Below, in pieces: positions 12,500 through 23,082 of a DNA stretch of 64,000 nucleotides. The stretch is from assembly GCA_963281155.1 (NCBI GenBank), contig CAUJLY010000006.1, positions 11,143,001 through 11,207,000 on the forward strand, written 5' to 3'. Origin of the DNA: Rhabditophanes sp. KR3021 (taxonomy: Eukaryota > Nematoda > Chromadorea > Rhabditida > Alloionematidae). The notes under the pieces are model-generated. The model was not told the origin of the DNA, ran no database searches, and saw only the letters and a list, made by a program, of their open reading frames with translations. The translations under genes and the position numbers were made by a program. The first letter of the stretch is position 1. Every line of letters begins with the position of its first letter.

Positions 12500-14941
12500 T
12501 TACATATACCAATCAAGCAAAGTATTTTTGTCTATGCCACGAACATTCAAAAGTTGATCCTTAACATCATCAATATCAATAGCATTAAGAGATGGTTTCT
12601 TTTTCTTTTCTAAATCATTAAAATTGTAGCAATTAAATATAGTTATTCCAGCAACCAGTTTAGCTTTCCATTGAAGATGTTTATGGTAATATGAGTTAAA
12701 ATCAACCGTAAAGCATTTTTCAGCAACTTGACGTAACTGTTGAATATGAAAAGGAAGATGGTTAGGCTGTAAAAATGGTTTTAATTGAGAAATTTCAATT
12801 GTATTGTCATGAACAATTGATAATGAACGTAACAAAAGAGAAATTTCATAGCCAACTAAAATTGTAGATTCATCCATTTTTTCAAAAATCTTTTCTCGTA
12901 AGACATTTTTAGACACAAATGCATTTGAAAGATCATCTCTTGTCGTAAATGTTTCTCCAGAATAAACAATTTTAACATTTTCAGGCATTTCAACATTTAA
13001 TTCCATTATTAAATTTTTGTGAACATCCATCATAACAAATCTAGTCACAAAAGGTCCTTGATTTGTATAGACAACATCTCCACATACAATTAAAACTCTA
13101 TTTGAAGGAATGGCATCATTTTTCCTTACACTTTCAAATTCCTTAGATTGCGATAGCGGCAAAAGATCTGTATAATGTGTATCAAATTGGTGAATATCCC
13201 CACCCTCTTCAGTAATAGTACATGGTTCTTGATCTTCAAGCACATTAAATTCATCGTCTATTTTGTAATCTTTTTTACATCTAAAACATGTAATGTGTTC
13301 TTTTTTCTTATCCATAAACATTTTATAACCTCCATGATTAGCAAAATTTAATAGTCTTGGTTGTTTGTCACAATCTTCTTCCCACATTGGAAACTTTAAT
13401 CTTAACTTTTCATCATTTGATCTAATTATTTGAGAATGCAAATGGTTATATAACGTATTGTCGAAACCTTTTGGATGAATAATTAATCTTTTAAATGGTT
13501 TGGCTTGGCCATTTAAATTTTCATTTTCTAATAAAAGTTCATGGTGATTCCATTTGGATTTGATATTTGGGTTTTTTTCATTTACATTAACGAAATTTGT
13601 TGTTTCCATTTCTTTAGATTCAGCTACTATTTCATTAGGATCAGATAAATAAAAGTTTTGTTCAGTACCATCCGTTTTAATAAGGTTTTGATTATTTTTA
13701 ACCTTCTTTTCTTTCTTGTGGCACAACTTTCCATCTGGAATTTTCTTCTTAAATTCTACTATTTCTACATCATCTTCAATATCATCAACTATAACGACAT
13801 TTTCATCCACATCTTCATTTTGTTGTTCTTTATTTTGAATTTTGACCAATTTATTTGATTCACGTGCCATACTTTGTCTCCAAACACTCATCATAATAGC
13901 CATATAAGCAGACGCTTTTCTTTCACTTGATTTTCTATTTGATTTATCATTAGATAAAACTGAAATATCATCAACATCTTGGCTTAGCCCAAACAAATAT
14001 TCCTTTAATGGAACACCAGCAGGTTGAAAATATTTAACCAAAGACAAATCTACACAACATGAATAATTCATTTCTAATGCTCTTAACACCGGTCCTAATT
14101 GATACCCAATAAGTAATGTTTGTGCCCCAACATACTTCTTTATTTTTTCTTGTAATTGCTTTAAGGTACATGTAAAATTACCTAATTTAGCAACCTTAAT
14201 ATTGTTATTATTTGGATATCCTGGATTAACAATTCTATCTTTAAATGGAACTGTTTCAGACAGTAACAAATTGTAATTAGCATCAATTAAGTATAATCCA
14301 ACTATTTCAAGTCCGCCAGTTGTGTAAATTAAATCTCCATGAAGAGCAGCAACTTTAAGTGTCTTAGTTTCATCCCTATGATTATACTTAGCTCTTTTTT
14401 CAAAAGGTAATATTTGTGTTTGATGTTCCCTCCATGTTCTAATAATTCTACCGGTACCATCAATAATTTCACATCGTGGATTATATTCCTGTGGTTCTAA
14501 ATCAAGCGAAACCAAGTAAGCTTGTCCACAATTAGTACATACTCTATCGAAACAATCTTTTTCAGCATATGCACCAACGTGTTGTGTTGCAATGGTGCTT
14601 AATTGATTTCGAATAGGATGCTTGCCTTGTTTATGCAGTACAGGAAACGTACAATGATAGTAATAATTGTAGAAATCATAAATGTGATCATTTTTAGAGT
14701 ATGATACGAATTTTTGTATTTCTGTTTCATCTAAATGTGTAGAGTAATCATAAGTATCAACTAAGGTTTTGAAGTACTTAGAATCAGCATTTGCTGGAAT
14801 TATTTTTGGAAATGTACAGGGCATTCTGACTTTTAAATATAATGCGTGAGCTTTTTGTGAATATAATTCGCTTAGAGACATACACCACAACAAATAAATA
14901 GATGTGTTTGGTGGGAATAGTTGTAGCAAAGTTTGTTGTTC
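12500..14941 (-). CDS. tandem REXO1-like pseudo-exonuclease
   Basis: An open frame of about 810 codons carries two copies of one module found in REXO1/PQE-1-type RNA exonucleases (DEDDh fold). Counting from 14929, copy 1 has a CxxC knuckle (C-T-N-C-G, about 131-135) and an exonuclease-like region (about 192-352) with I-Y-T-T-G-G-L-E, as in active relatives. Copy 2 has C-F-R-C (548-551) and a region at 612-768. The linker (about 353-470) is Lys/Glu-rich. In active enzymes the first motif is D-C-E-M; here it is H-G-D-L and C-G-D-V. The H-S-L-E-S-D motif has become Y-Q-L-G-P-V and Y-E-I-S-L-L, and the final H-D/E-D-A motif is lost in both. The frame begins after a splice acceptor at 14942-14943, so a 5' exon may exist; the first ATG is at 14881. 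It is likely RNA- or protein-binding rather than catalytic. Confidence 0.75.
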   Translation of the reverse strand, partial: EQQTLLQLFPPNTSIYLLWCMSLSELYSQKAHALYLKVRMPCTFPKIIPANADSKYFKTLVDTYDYSTHLDETEIQKFVSYSKNDHIYDFYNYYYHCTFPVLHKQGKHPIRNQLSTIATQHVGAYAEKDCFDRVCTNCGQAYLVSLDLEPQEYNPRCEIIDGTGRIIRTWREHQTQILPFEKRAKYNHRDETKTLKVAALHGDLIYTTGGLEIVGLYLIDANYNLLLSETVPFKDRIVNPGYPNNNNIKVAKLGNFTCTLKQLQEKIKKYVGAQTLLIGYQLGPVLRALEMNYSCCVDLSLVKYFQPAGVPLKEYLFGLSQDVDDISVLSNDKSNRKSSERKASAYMAIMMSVWRQSMARESNKLVKIQNKEQQNEDVDENVVIVDDIEDDVEIVEFKKKIPDGKLCHKKEKKVKNNQNLIKTDGTEQNFYLSDPNEIVAESKEMETTNFVNVNEKNPNIKSKWNHHELLLENENLNGQAKPFKRLIIHPKGFDNTLYNHLHSQIIRSNDEKLRLKFPMWEEDCDKQPRLLNFANHGGYKMFMDKKKEHITCFRCKKDYKIDDEFNVLEDQEPCTITEEGGDIHQFDTHYTDLLPLSQSKEFESVRKNDAIPSNRVLIVCGDVVYTNQGPFVTRFVMMDVHKNLIMELNVEMPENVKIVYSGETFTTRDDLSNAFVSKNVLREKIFEKMDESTILVGYEISLLLRSLSIVHDNTIEISQLKPFLQPNHLPFHIQQLRQVAEKCFTVDFNSYYHKHLQWKAKLVAGITIFNCYNFNDLEKKKKPSLNAIDIDDVKDQLLNVRGIDKNTLLDWYM

Positions 14942-16246
14942 CTAAAATAAATAAAAAATATTAAGTTTATGATCTGTAGTACCAATCACGAGAAATAGCC
15001 CTTCTGATATAAGTGTGGTAAACAAAATTCTTTAAATACGCGATAAAACCAATAATATTTCAACAGAAAGAATAAAAAGTAAGTATATTTGTTGTTTGCA
15101 AGAGTATATTTTATATTTCATCACAAAGCACAATTTGACAACGTCATTTCGTCTGTATTTTTTATGGGAAATGAATCATTATAAATTTATTACTTTAAAA
15201 ATGGTAATACATGTAGTGCCAAGAAATCAAATGGTTAATTTGATGACAATATGGATAACCAAATCACGTGTCAAATAAAGTAATAAAGTTTTTTTGTTAG
15301 ATAAGGATGAATATAATTGATTTTTGAGGAAATTTGTTGACTAAGAAAGTGGACTTTATTTTGTGTCTTTTTAAGGTTAATTAAAAATAAATAAAATGAT
15401 ATAAACATGTAGTCGGTAAGAAGAAGTAAATAACAACTAGTACAATACATGTAACATAATTTGACTGACATTTTAAAAACAAAATTAACTATCTTAAACA
15501 AGCAATTATTTATTTGACAAAAAATGTGAGGAATATTATAAAATATTTAGTATTAAAATAAGTAAATATTTTTGATCAAAATAGTGTACTCTACTACAAT
15601 CCTTAAGTAAAATAGGTAAAATCACGCTTTATATATTTAAAACATGAGGTCGTTAATTACAAATCACGCTTTTTTATTTAAAACATGAGGTCTTTAAGTA
15701 TTATGTATTGTCAGCAGATAGATCAAAAGTCAACCTTACGTTAAACTTATTTGATTTCTAGCAATACCAATAAATTAATGTGTTATGTGTACAATCTCTT
15801 AATTCATTATCATATTCAAGTCTTGAAATATTTGTTTTGTTTATGTATGATAGATATTTCATCATAATTTAAGGAAAGTACATACATATGTGATGTATAA
15901 ATAAATATATTTACCTTAAAGAAAGAAAAGAAAATTCTCAATTAATAATGGTATACTCCAAAGTGCCCCAATTACTGGAATTACTACATAAACAATTTTT
16001 TATTAATAAACGAAAAATAAAAGTTCACCTGATGTTTATAAATTTAATCTCAAATATAGTAAATTACTCCTTAAAACTAAACTTAATATGTATTTTTTTG
16101 AAGTAAATAGAATAAAACACCTTTCAATATTTCAAGTCAAATTTGTTAACTCAATATAATTACCAGGTGCAAATTATATCTAATTAGTAGTTAAGTTCAA
16201 AAAATAAAGTTACTTAGTTTACTCATTGAGACGTAATTTTTTTAAA
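14942..16246. other. intergenic, no gene seen
   Basis: No convincing coding frame is visible. The first 150 bases probably include the 5' intron and a first exon of the REXO1-like gene, which I could not place. A direct repeat lies at 15618-15697. Confidence 0.4.
15618..15697. repeat. two-copy direct repeat, about 37 bp each
   Basis: The phrase AAATCACGCTTT...TTTAAAACATGAGGTC occurs at about 15618-15654 and again at 15660-15697 with few differences, that is, a 42 bp period. It is non-coding, with no known element recognised. Confidence 0.7.
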
Positions 16247-17412
16247 ATGTTTCTCAATTATTGCGATTCCTGGCTTCAATTTTTTGATTGCTATGATGAT
16301 TCTGTTTTGTATGTGCAAGATTTTATGACTCTATTTTGTATAATTACAACGATAATCTTGATTATTTATTTAACTTTTATGGATTCTGGAAAAATGTTAA
16401 GTTATGTCAAATTTTTAATTTTTACAAGTGTACTATTTATTTGTGAAACTTTATTTGTTGGAGTAATTTTAAGAGCACGTATGTTGTTACCATCAAAATG
16501 TGGTGTATGTACTGGATTAATTAGATTTCTTGGTGATACTGGATGCCATTATTCATTTGTAAGTTGTGAATATTTATTTTGATCAAATATTTTCTTTTTA
16601 AGTCGATCTTTATTTTATTTATTGGCTTGAAATTATTTATTTTCTTTATGGATATAATTGGACGTAGCAATATTATGGTTAGAAGAACTAAATTTTGGAA
16701 TTACAAAAAATCAAATATAATTTTGATGTGTATATGGTGGTTTATGTTTGCAATATTAGCATTCCTTTTTGTTGAAAGCAAGCATACTAGAATTGAATTA
16801 AGGGATATGTTTCTTAATCCCAACATTACAGATTTAGCCCCTTTTAACAAAAGTAAAATTGTTTTGTTTGGTTTAGATCATAACAAACATCCTCCGTTAT
16901 TAGTTTTAATTTTGACATTAGCACTTGCAACACCCATATTTATTATGTATTACTTATTTATTTATTATCAAATGTCTTCAGTATTTCAACTATTAATTGA
17001 ACAAAACAAAAAGGCTTCGCAGAGGCAAAATTATACGGGTATTTTAGCATATTATTTAGGTAGTTTATCAATTATAGCCATATTTTTTGCTTTACCAATT
17101 ATTTGTTTGCTTGTTACTTTGTTAATTTTGGGGAGTGAAGAATGGCGATGGCTAACATTTAATACAATAAATTATTTTCCTTCTATTATAATCATGGAGA
17201 CAGTCGTTCATAATTTCGGTATATTTATTTATTATGTTTCTTATAATAAACGGCAAAATGTAATTGCAGTTCAATCTGCGGAACAATTCAATATTGAAAG
17301 TGATTCTATGGTAATGAAATTTTTCGAATTTACATTAAATGTTATTAACAAATTTATGAATTATATTTTTACTTCAAAATTATTTATTGTCATCTTAAGA
17401 TTTGTTAAATAA
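16247..17412 (+). CDS. 7TM receptor of unrecognised class, copy 1
   Basis: Two exons, 16247-16558 and 16603-17412, give about 373 aa (phase 0, 44 bp intron GTAAGT...TTAAG). The start M-F-L-N-Y-C-D-S-W-L is favoured because the paralogue at 29858-30910 begins M-F-Y-E-Y-C-N-L-L. Seven hydrophobic segments are visible. Shared marks are F-D-C-Y-D-D before TM1, V-C-T-G-[LI]-I, G-[RN]-[SA]-N-I at the end of TM3 and N-[IV]-T after TM4. It is nematode chemoreceptor-like, but lacks the SRG N-R-x-x-S-x-x-x-P motif and the Srt motifs, so I leave the class open. The coding part of exon 1 is 312 nt, exactly equal to the first two exons of the paralogue combined. Confidence 0.75.
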
Positions 17413-17420
17413 ATTAGTTA

Positions 17421-18390
17421 CTATTTGAATACATCAAATACAAAATGATTATTCTCATTTTTAACAGATAAAACATCGTCTTTAACCATATTTACTTTTG
17501 CTTTATCAAATAATTGCGTCCATTTTGAATAAAAAAGTTTTGTAGCCGTAACTTGAATTCTTTCACGAATAGATGTAAGTCTTATAAAACAGGATTCAAT
17601 TGCATGACCAAAATTTGCTACAAAAATGATTTTTTATCAACGTAAATGGTTAGTCGTTTAGGTGTGTTATAGCTAAAGGCAAGACTATCGTATATTATGT
17701 TTGGTTTGTAAATGTGAAATTGAATACCTATTTTATTCTGGCTCCATTCAATTTCAAAACTAGGAAAAAATGATTATTTGGTATTTAATGAAAGCTTACT
17801 TGTTTAATTCAGACATTATTTTAGAAAGTAAATATGTTAAAAAGTATGTTGGTGCTTGAATAACAAGTATATTATAGGTATCTACTTCTAGGTGCGTTGT
17901 TTTAAATGGCATCATTTTAAGACATTTAGGAAAGATATATAATCTTATGAACGATCAGTTTAGTATGATTACCGAATTATCTAATTTGTTAATTATGGTA
18001 ATTCATTGTGTTGAATCTCTAGAATGCGATTTTCGAACATGGATTTAACTTCTTAAACATGGTTCAGTATGTAGTTTATTTAAAGAAAGTTAAAAAATCA
18101 TTAAATTATTTAGACATTTCTTAAATGGAACTTCAAAACCTTGCAATGTCTTTGTATGAATAAAAACAACAGTTCCTGTTTCTTTAAAACTTGGAAGAGT
18201 CATAACACAAACAGTATTTTTAACTCTTTTTGAATCCAATATTTCTCTTCCATATGCTTTTTGATAGCCAGCAAAATAGACACTAGGATAGTCGTCTATG
18301 ACAAGTGGATCTCTTGATATCCCAAGAACTCCTTTAATATGTTCTGGATAAGTTGAACAATAATTAAAAATATAGTTGTCTTATATTCAT
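17421..18390 (-). pseudogene. broken gene of unrecognised family
   Basis: The minus strand holds several coding-like blocks in different frames. In order they include G-V-L-G-I-S-R-D-P-L-V-I-D-D-Y-P-S-V-Y-F-A-G, T-L-P-S-F-K-E-T-G-T-V-V-F-I-H-T-K, T-Y-N-I-L-V-I-Q-A-P-T-Y-F-L, then after a GTAAGC...CCTAG mini-intron E-I-E-W-S-Q-N-K-I-G-I-Q-F-H, and a last block I-F-V-A-N-F-G-H-A-I-E-S-C-F ending at TAG (17421-17423). The last two blocks are out of frame by one base at a poly-A run near 17635, and stops interrupt the middle. The composition looks like a real protein that has decayed or was mis-sequenced. I do not recognise it. Confidence 0.55.
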
Positions 18391-18808
18391 TATCGAGATG
18401 TTAATATAAGCTTTTATTTAACCTAATAAGCAGACTAGCGCAATACAACAATAATAAATATATACGAAGATATGATAAAATAGCTCGAGAGCAGGGAAGT
18501 AATAATAGGATGGTGAGCTTTGTGGGTGATATCTTCGTTGTAGAATAAGGTGTAGTAAATAGTGGCTTAAAGAGTGTTACAAAAAGATATGACATTTTGT
18601 AATATCTACACATTTATTTATGAAAAACATTTTTTGTTAATTCAATAGACATATACATTTTCAATTAGTTGAGATTTAATAATTTTGTTTTTGATAAAAT
18701 ACATAAATGAGTAGATAATGTAGTGGATTATGTATTTAATATTGTCTGATCACAATGTTATTAATACGAACACGGAAAAATACATTTAATTAGTTAGCTG
18801 AAAAGTAG

Positions 18809-18816
18809 TATAAAAG
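18809..18816 (+). promoter_or_regulatory. TATA box of the Gly/Ala repeat gene
   Basis: TATAAAAG lies 52 bp before the ATG at 18868, typical core promoter spacing. Confidence 0.6.
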
Positions 18817-18867
18817 GATGCAAAATTTATATTTTATCATCAGTTAAAATAATTTACTTTAACAAAA

Positions 18868-19539
18868 ATGAAATTTGCTTCTTCTATTGTTCTTTTGGCC
18901 ATTGTTGGACAATTCTACACTCAGCATATTAATGCTAAGCCTCTTCCTGAAGGTACTAGTGATGCAATTGGTGGTCTCGTAAAGACAGCTACTGGCTTAG
19001 CTAGTACTGCCGTAGGAGCAGTTGGTGGAGTTGCTGAAACAGCTGGTAATATTGTCAAAGGGGCTGTTGAGACAGTAGGCGGTCTTGCCAATGGAGCTGC
19101 TGGGACAGTAGGTGGTCTTGCTGGAACTGCAGGTGATATTGCCAATGGAGCTGTTGAGACAGTAGGTGGTCTTGCCAATGGAGCTGCTGGGACAGTAGGT
19201 GGTCTTGCTGGAACTGCAGGTGATATTGCCAATGGAGCTGTTGGGACAGTAGGTGGTCTTGCTGGAACTGCAGGTGATCTTGCCAATGGAGCTGTTGGGA
19301 CAGTAGGTGGTCTTGCTGGAACTGCAGGTGATATTGCCAATGGAGCTGTTGGGACAGTAAGTGGTCTTGCTGGAACTGCAGGTGATATTGCCAATGGAGC
19401 TGTTGGGTCTGCCGGTAATACTATCGGTGGAGCTACTGGTGCCGTTGGTGGAGCAGTCAATGGAGCTACTGGTGCCGTTGGTGGAGCAGTTAATGGAGCT
19501 GCCGGAATCGCTAATGGAGCCATGAATGCTGCTACTTAA
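18868..19539 (+). CDS. secreted Gly/Ala/Val-rich tandem-repeat protein
   Basis: An intronless gene of 223 aa. Residues 1-23 are a signal peptide (MKFASSIVLLAIVGQFYTQHINA); the mature part begins K-P-L-P-E-G. The body is built of 15 to 18 residue units such as GTVGGLAGTAGDIANGAV, with variants (A-N-G-A-A, V-E-T-V-G-G), then a shorter G-A-T-G-A-V-G-G-A-V-N run. There is no Cys and almost no charge or aromatic residue. Such low-complexity proteins are known as extracellular or stress-protective (LEA-like or structural) factors; the role here is not shown by the sequence. The signal peptide is nearly the same as that of the 44-residue peptide gene at 49768-49902. A long antisense frame exists only because the repeat lacks stops. 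Confidence 0.8.
   Translation: MKFASSIVLLAIVGQFYTQHINAKPLPEGTSDAIGGLVKTATGLASTAVGAVGGVAETAGNIVKGAVETVGGLANGAAGTVGGLAGTAGDIANGAVETVGGLANGAAGTVGGLAGTAGDIANGAVGTVGGLAGTAGDLANGAVGTVGGLAGTAGDIANGAVGTVSGLAGTAGDIANGAVGSAGNTIGGATGAVGGAVNGATGAVGGAVNGAAGIANGAMNAAT
19060..19410 (+). repeat. 54-bp-class coding tandem repeat
   Basis: Within the Gly/Ala-rich gene, the unit GGGACAGTAGGTGGTCTTGC through GGAGCTGTT (54 bp) recurs several times with near identity, with shortened units interspersed. The high identity at the DNA level points to recent expansion or ongoing unequal exchange. Confidence 0.85.
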
Positions 19540-19819
19540 AAGAAATATAAAGAAGTCAAATTATACAAGAGTATTTAATATGTAATTGTTTCAAAGTTTC
19601 CAACATCACATTTTAACTTTAAACATTATTAATACTCTTAATTTCTTAGTCCTTATGACATAAATTCATTCATTCAACTCTTTTTTAATTCGTCTAAACA
19701 AAACATAAATTTATTTAAAAAAGTAAAATAGCAAAAAGGATACAATTAAAAGAAAGAATTTCGTTCTCCATAATCCAAGCAATCATCCAATTCTTCTTGT
19801 TGTTTATTTAAAGTATTAG

Positions 19820-21169
19820 TATCTACCATTTCAACTTGATGGATCTACTAAAAACTCTGATTTGAATGCTTCTCATCTACCATACGCCCAATTTATTACA
19901 ATCGTTTTTGATGTTAGCCCATATGTTGTAAAAGACTTCCCAACATTTATCCTTTATGCAACAGGATCCAAGCAAAGAACTACGACACAAGCTCCATCTA
20001 CTACGACTGTTACCACGACAACAACCCAAGCTCCGACTACTTCAACCACAACTACAACACAAGCTCCAACTACTATTTTAACTAAGTCACCTGTTGTTAT
20101 TACCTCAGTCGCTAGTGATTCAGTTGCTGTTACAAAGTCTGATTTTAAATTTGAAGGTGATGTTGTTCTTGTGCTTGATATTAATTCAAGAACTTTACCA
20201 AATTGACTCAAATTGCTCAAGATTTTATTAATTCTCTCACAATTACACCTTTTGTTGCTTCTAAAGATGCTCGTGTTAATATAATCCTTTACAACAATGG
20301 TATTGCTCTCTCATATGGATGGAATTTAAAGAAACAAACTTTTAATTTGATTACTGGAAACTTACCAAGAACTCTTGAAAATAAGTATAACAGCGCCAAT
20401 ATCGCATCTTTGGAAAGTTTGTTGTCAACACTTTTTGATGAAGCCAAACTAGTTAGAAAGGATGTTCAAAGAGTTGCCATTTTTATTACTGACAATAATT
20501 AAATTCAATTTAGAACAACCAGTGAAATGGATAAACTTTCTGCTAACAATTACTTTAATCAAGCTGACATTCATCCAGTATTTGTTAACTTTAATCAAGA
20601 TTTAACTGCTGAAGATGCCTACGATTTAGCCAATATCAAGTTTAGTGGATCATACTCAAATTTGGTCATTTTACAAAACTACACTACCAACAACGGTCTC
20701 TTCAACAATGTCTTGTTAAATGGAAACGTTTATCTAATGCTGATTATCTCACAACTCAATTTCTATTCCAAAAAATGATATGAACCAAGAAAAAAGATAT
20801 TGTAATCAAATGAACATCGTTACATATTGTACTAGAATTAACTTCAATGAATCTATTAGTACCACCTTTGACAACATTTTTATCGAGCCACAACAAGATT
20901 CAGTTGCAGTATTTGATGATAAAAATATTATCCATTATGTCATTTCTGGAACCAAAATTAATAATTTAGAAGCATCTATTGGTGATACAAACTTTGTCAA
21001 GTTGTCTTTACTACTGGTCCAAGCAAAGTTTTTAATGGAGGTCAATATACTTTTAAAAATTCTATTATCAAAAATAATCTACTCTTTATTATTTATTATT
21101 TTTTTTATTTATTGTTTGTTTATTTATTTTGTTGTTCTTAAACCTGAACAAATAATTTTTTTAAATTAG
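19820..21169 (+). pseudogene. broken vWA-CUB secreted protein gene
   Basis: Blocks in changing frames outline one protein. First comes a CUB-like tail (A-Q-F-I-T-I-V-F-D-V), then a Thr/Pro mucin-like linker (T-T-T-Q-A-P repeats). A von Willebrand A-type domain follows (G-D-V-V-L-V-L-D-I-N-S-R, then after a one-base shift N-F-T-K-L-T-Q-I-A-Q-D-F, then V-A-I-F-I-T-D-N-N followed by a stop, then D-I-H-P-V-F-V-N-F). A final CUB-like block has I-S-T-T-F-D-N-I-F-I and ends V-V-F-T-T-G-P-S-K-V-F. A one-base deletion near 20196, a TAA at 20500-20502 and later frame changes break it. Nematode vWA/CUB proteins are secreted, often with C-type lectin domains. The 5' part is missing. Confidence 0.75.
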
Positions 21170-22050
21170 CGATTGTTTTTGATATACATTTATATGATTC
21201 TTTGTGGCAAAAAATTAATATCTCTTAGAAATCCTAATACATGACAATTTCGGAATGCTTAACAAAGAATCCTTCATCAACAATAATTGCATTCTGATCA
21301 AAATAATCATAATTATGGATGACATCAAATAGAGAACTTCAAGATATATGTAATCCTCAATAAATTTGTTTGTTTTATTTAATTGATTTTTTGCTAACGT
21401 ATAATTTAGTAATCATTTTTAGTCTATCAAACAACAAAAATTAGGTACTTGTGCAAGAAATGCTAAACCCAATTTAGTTTATGTTTGCTTTAAAACTGAT
21501 TTGGTTTACTACAAAGTCGGTATAAAAACTCTAAAGGTTAGTAGCATTGAAAATCAAATGATTTTAAATAGCTAAATTTTGGATTGAAACAATTTATTTG
21601 TTTCTCATAAATTTAAAAAAATATAGCATTACTTGGTAATAAATATAAAATTATACATTATAACTTACACTCATATTATGCTAAAAGCATCTTATTCTGT
21701 TCGATCTGAGAAGTGAATCGGAGACGTCCTGGGAATCCGTAGTGGCGTAAGCTTTTTTGATATTTTAAATATTATTATGATTCAACAGTTACCAATAGTA
21801 TCTTTTTAAAGTGGCAATTACACATTTAAATTAATTAAATATATAAAACTTATATTCTTAACATGTTTTCTTATATTACAAACATGTTGGTCAATTATTT
21901 TTTGTTTAAAAACTGTGTCATATGCGCATCTATTTTAAAGCAGTATACCAATGTATACATTATCTATTTGGGCTTGGATGCAATTGAAATAAGTATAAAT
22001 AGAATAGACTTATTCATTAAATTATAATCTGTTAAATTGTCTTAATAATC
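21170..22050. other. intergenic, no gene seen
   Basis: AT-rich DNA without a supported feature except the immediate upstream region of the SGT1 gene. Confidence 0.4.
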
Positions 22051-22608
22051 ATGTCTGCCTTTCCAAAGTAAGTTAAATTTATTTTGAATCATTAATATTT
22101 TTTTAGATTTGAGTGGTATCAAACTGAAAAACAGGTAACTATTTCCATTAATAAAGCTGATGTTGATATTAAAAATGCCCGGGCTGATCTCAATTCAGGC
22201 AATAAGTTGTCTGTTTTCGTTGGTGACAAAATCATTTTTGATTCTACTCTTACTCATGCTATTGATGGTAATAAAATTACATTAACCTGTACACGTAAGA
22301 AACTGGAAGTAAAATGTCTGAAAATTGATATCTTGTCTTGGACAAAACTTGTCATTGAATTGGAAAACAAAAAAGTCATCCAAATTGAACCTGTCCGTTC
22401 CAATAATACCAAAAATTGGGCTAAAATTGGAAAGGAAGCTGAAAAGGAAGAAGACAATGAAGATGGAATTTATAAACATGTAAAAGAACTCTATAGTAAT
22501 TCTGATGATGCCACTAAAAAGGCTATGTTGAAATCATTTACAGAATCTAATGGAACTGCTTTATCCACTGATTGGAATAAGGTTAAAAGAGTTCAGAAAC
22601 CTGAGTGA
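22051..22608 (+). CDS. sgt-1: SGT1 co-chaperone (CS plus SGS domains)
   Basis: Two exons, 22051-22067 and 22107-22608, give about 172 aa (M-S-A-F-P-K then F-E-W-Y-Q-T-E). Residues about 6-95 form a CS (p23-like) beta-sandwich beginning F-E-W-Y-Q-T-E-K-Q-V-T-I-S-I. The C-terminal part is an SGS domain with N-W-A-K-I-G, then L-Y-S-N-S-D-D-A-T-K-K-A-M-L-K-S-F and E-S-N-G-T-A-L-S-T-D-W. This order is diagnostic of SGT1, an HSP90 co-chaperone that bridges HSP90 to SCF-type ubiquitin ligases and kinetochore clients. The TPR region of yeast and plant SGT1 is absent, as in known nematode forms. The 39 bp intron splits codon 6. It is the clearest housekeeping gene in the window apart from histone H3. 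Confidence 0.92.
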
Positions 22609-23082
22609 ACTCTTAGCATTGAAAAATTTGTTAAGCAAACAATAATACTAATATTTTAAAATAAGTATTGTTATTACAAATTAGTATTTATTAAATCTTT
22701 AATTTTTATGTAAAAAGAATATTCACAAACATTGTTCTTGATCATATAATATAGAGGCATAGACACGTCTATTTTTATCCTATAAATAGAATAGATCACA
22801 ACCAAATGTAACATTTATTTATGATAAACTGTGAAAACTATTCACGCATTAATAAATGTTTATTTTAAATAAAACTTCCTCTCATTAAATGACATAATAT
22901 ATCATAAAATGCAAACTTTGTATAAAAGTTGTGTTGAGTTTTGAGTAATTTCGTTTAATATGGTTTGATTTAAAAAAAATAAACTTTTTATTTCATATTA
23001 ACAACTTAAAGTTATAAAGAACAAGCTCAAAAATATAGTTTATAACGAGTGTGCATTTAGTTATTTTCACATTCAATTCAAC
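22609..23082. other. intergenic, no gene seen
   Basis: Short AT-rich spacer between SGT1 and the next gene; nothing beyond likely UTR and promoter sequence. Confidence 0.4.

Noticed and set aside
12334..12564. 76-codon plus-strand ORF
   Set aside because: Lys- and Tyr-rich translation of AT-rich DNA overlapping the end of the REXO1-like gene in antisense.
18921..19523. 200-codon open frame antisense to the Gly/Ala-repeat gene
   Set aside because: It exists because the repeat lacks stop-forming triplets on the other strand; the sense strand has the TATA box, ATG and signal peptide.
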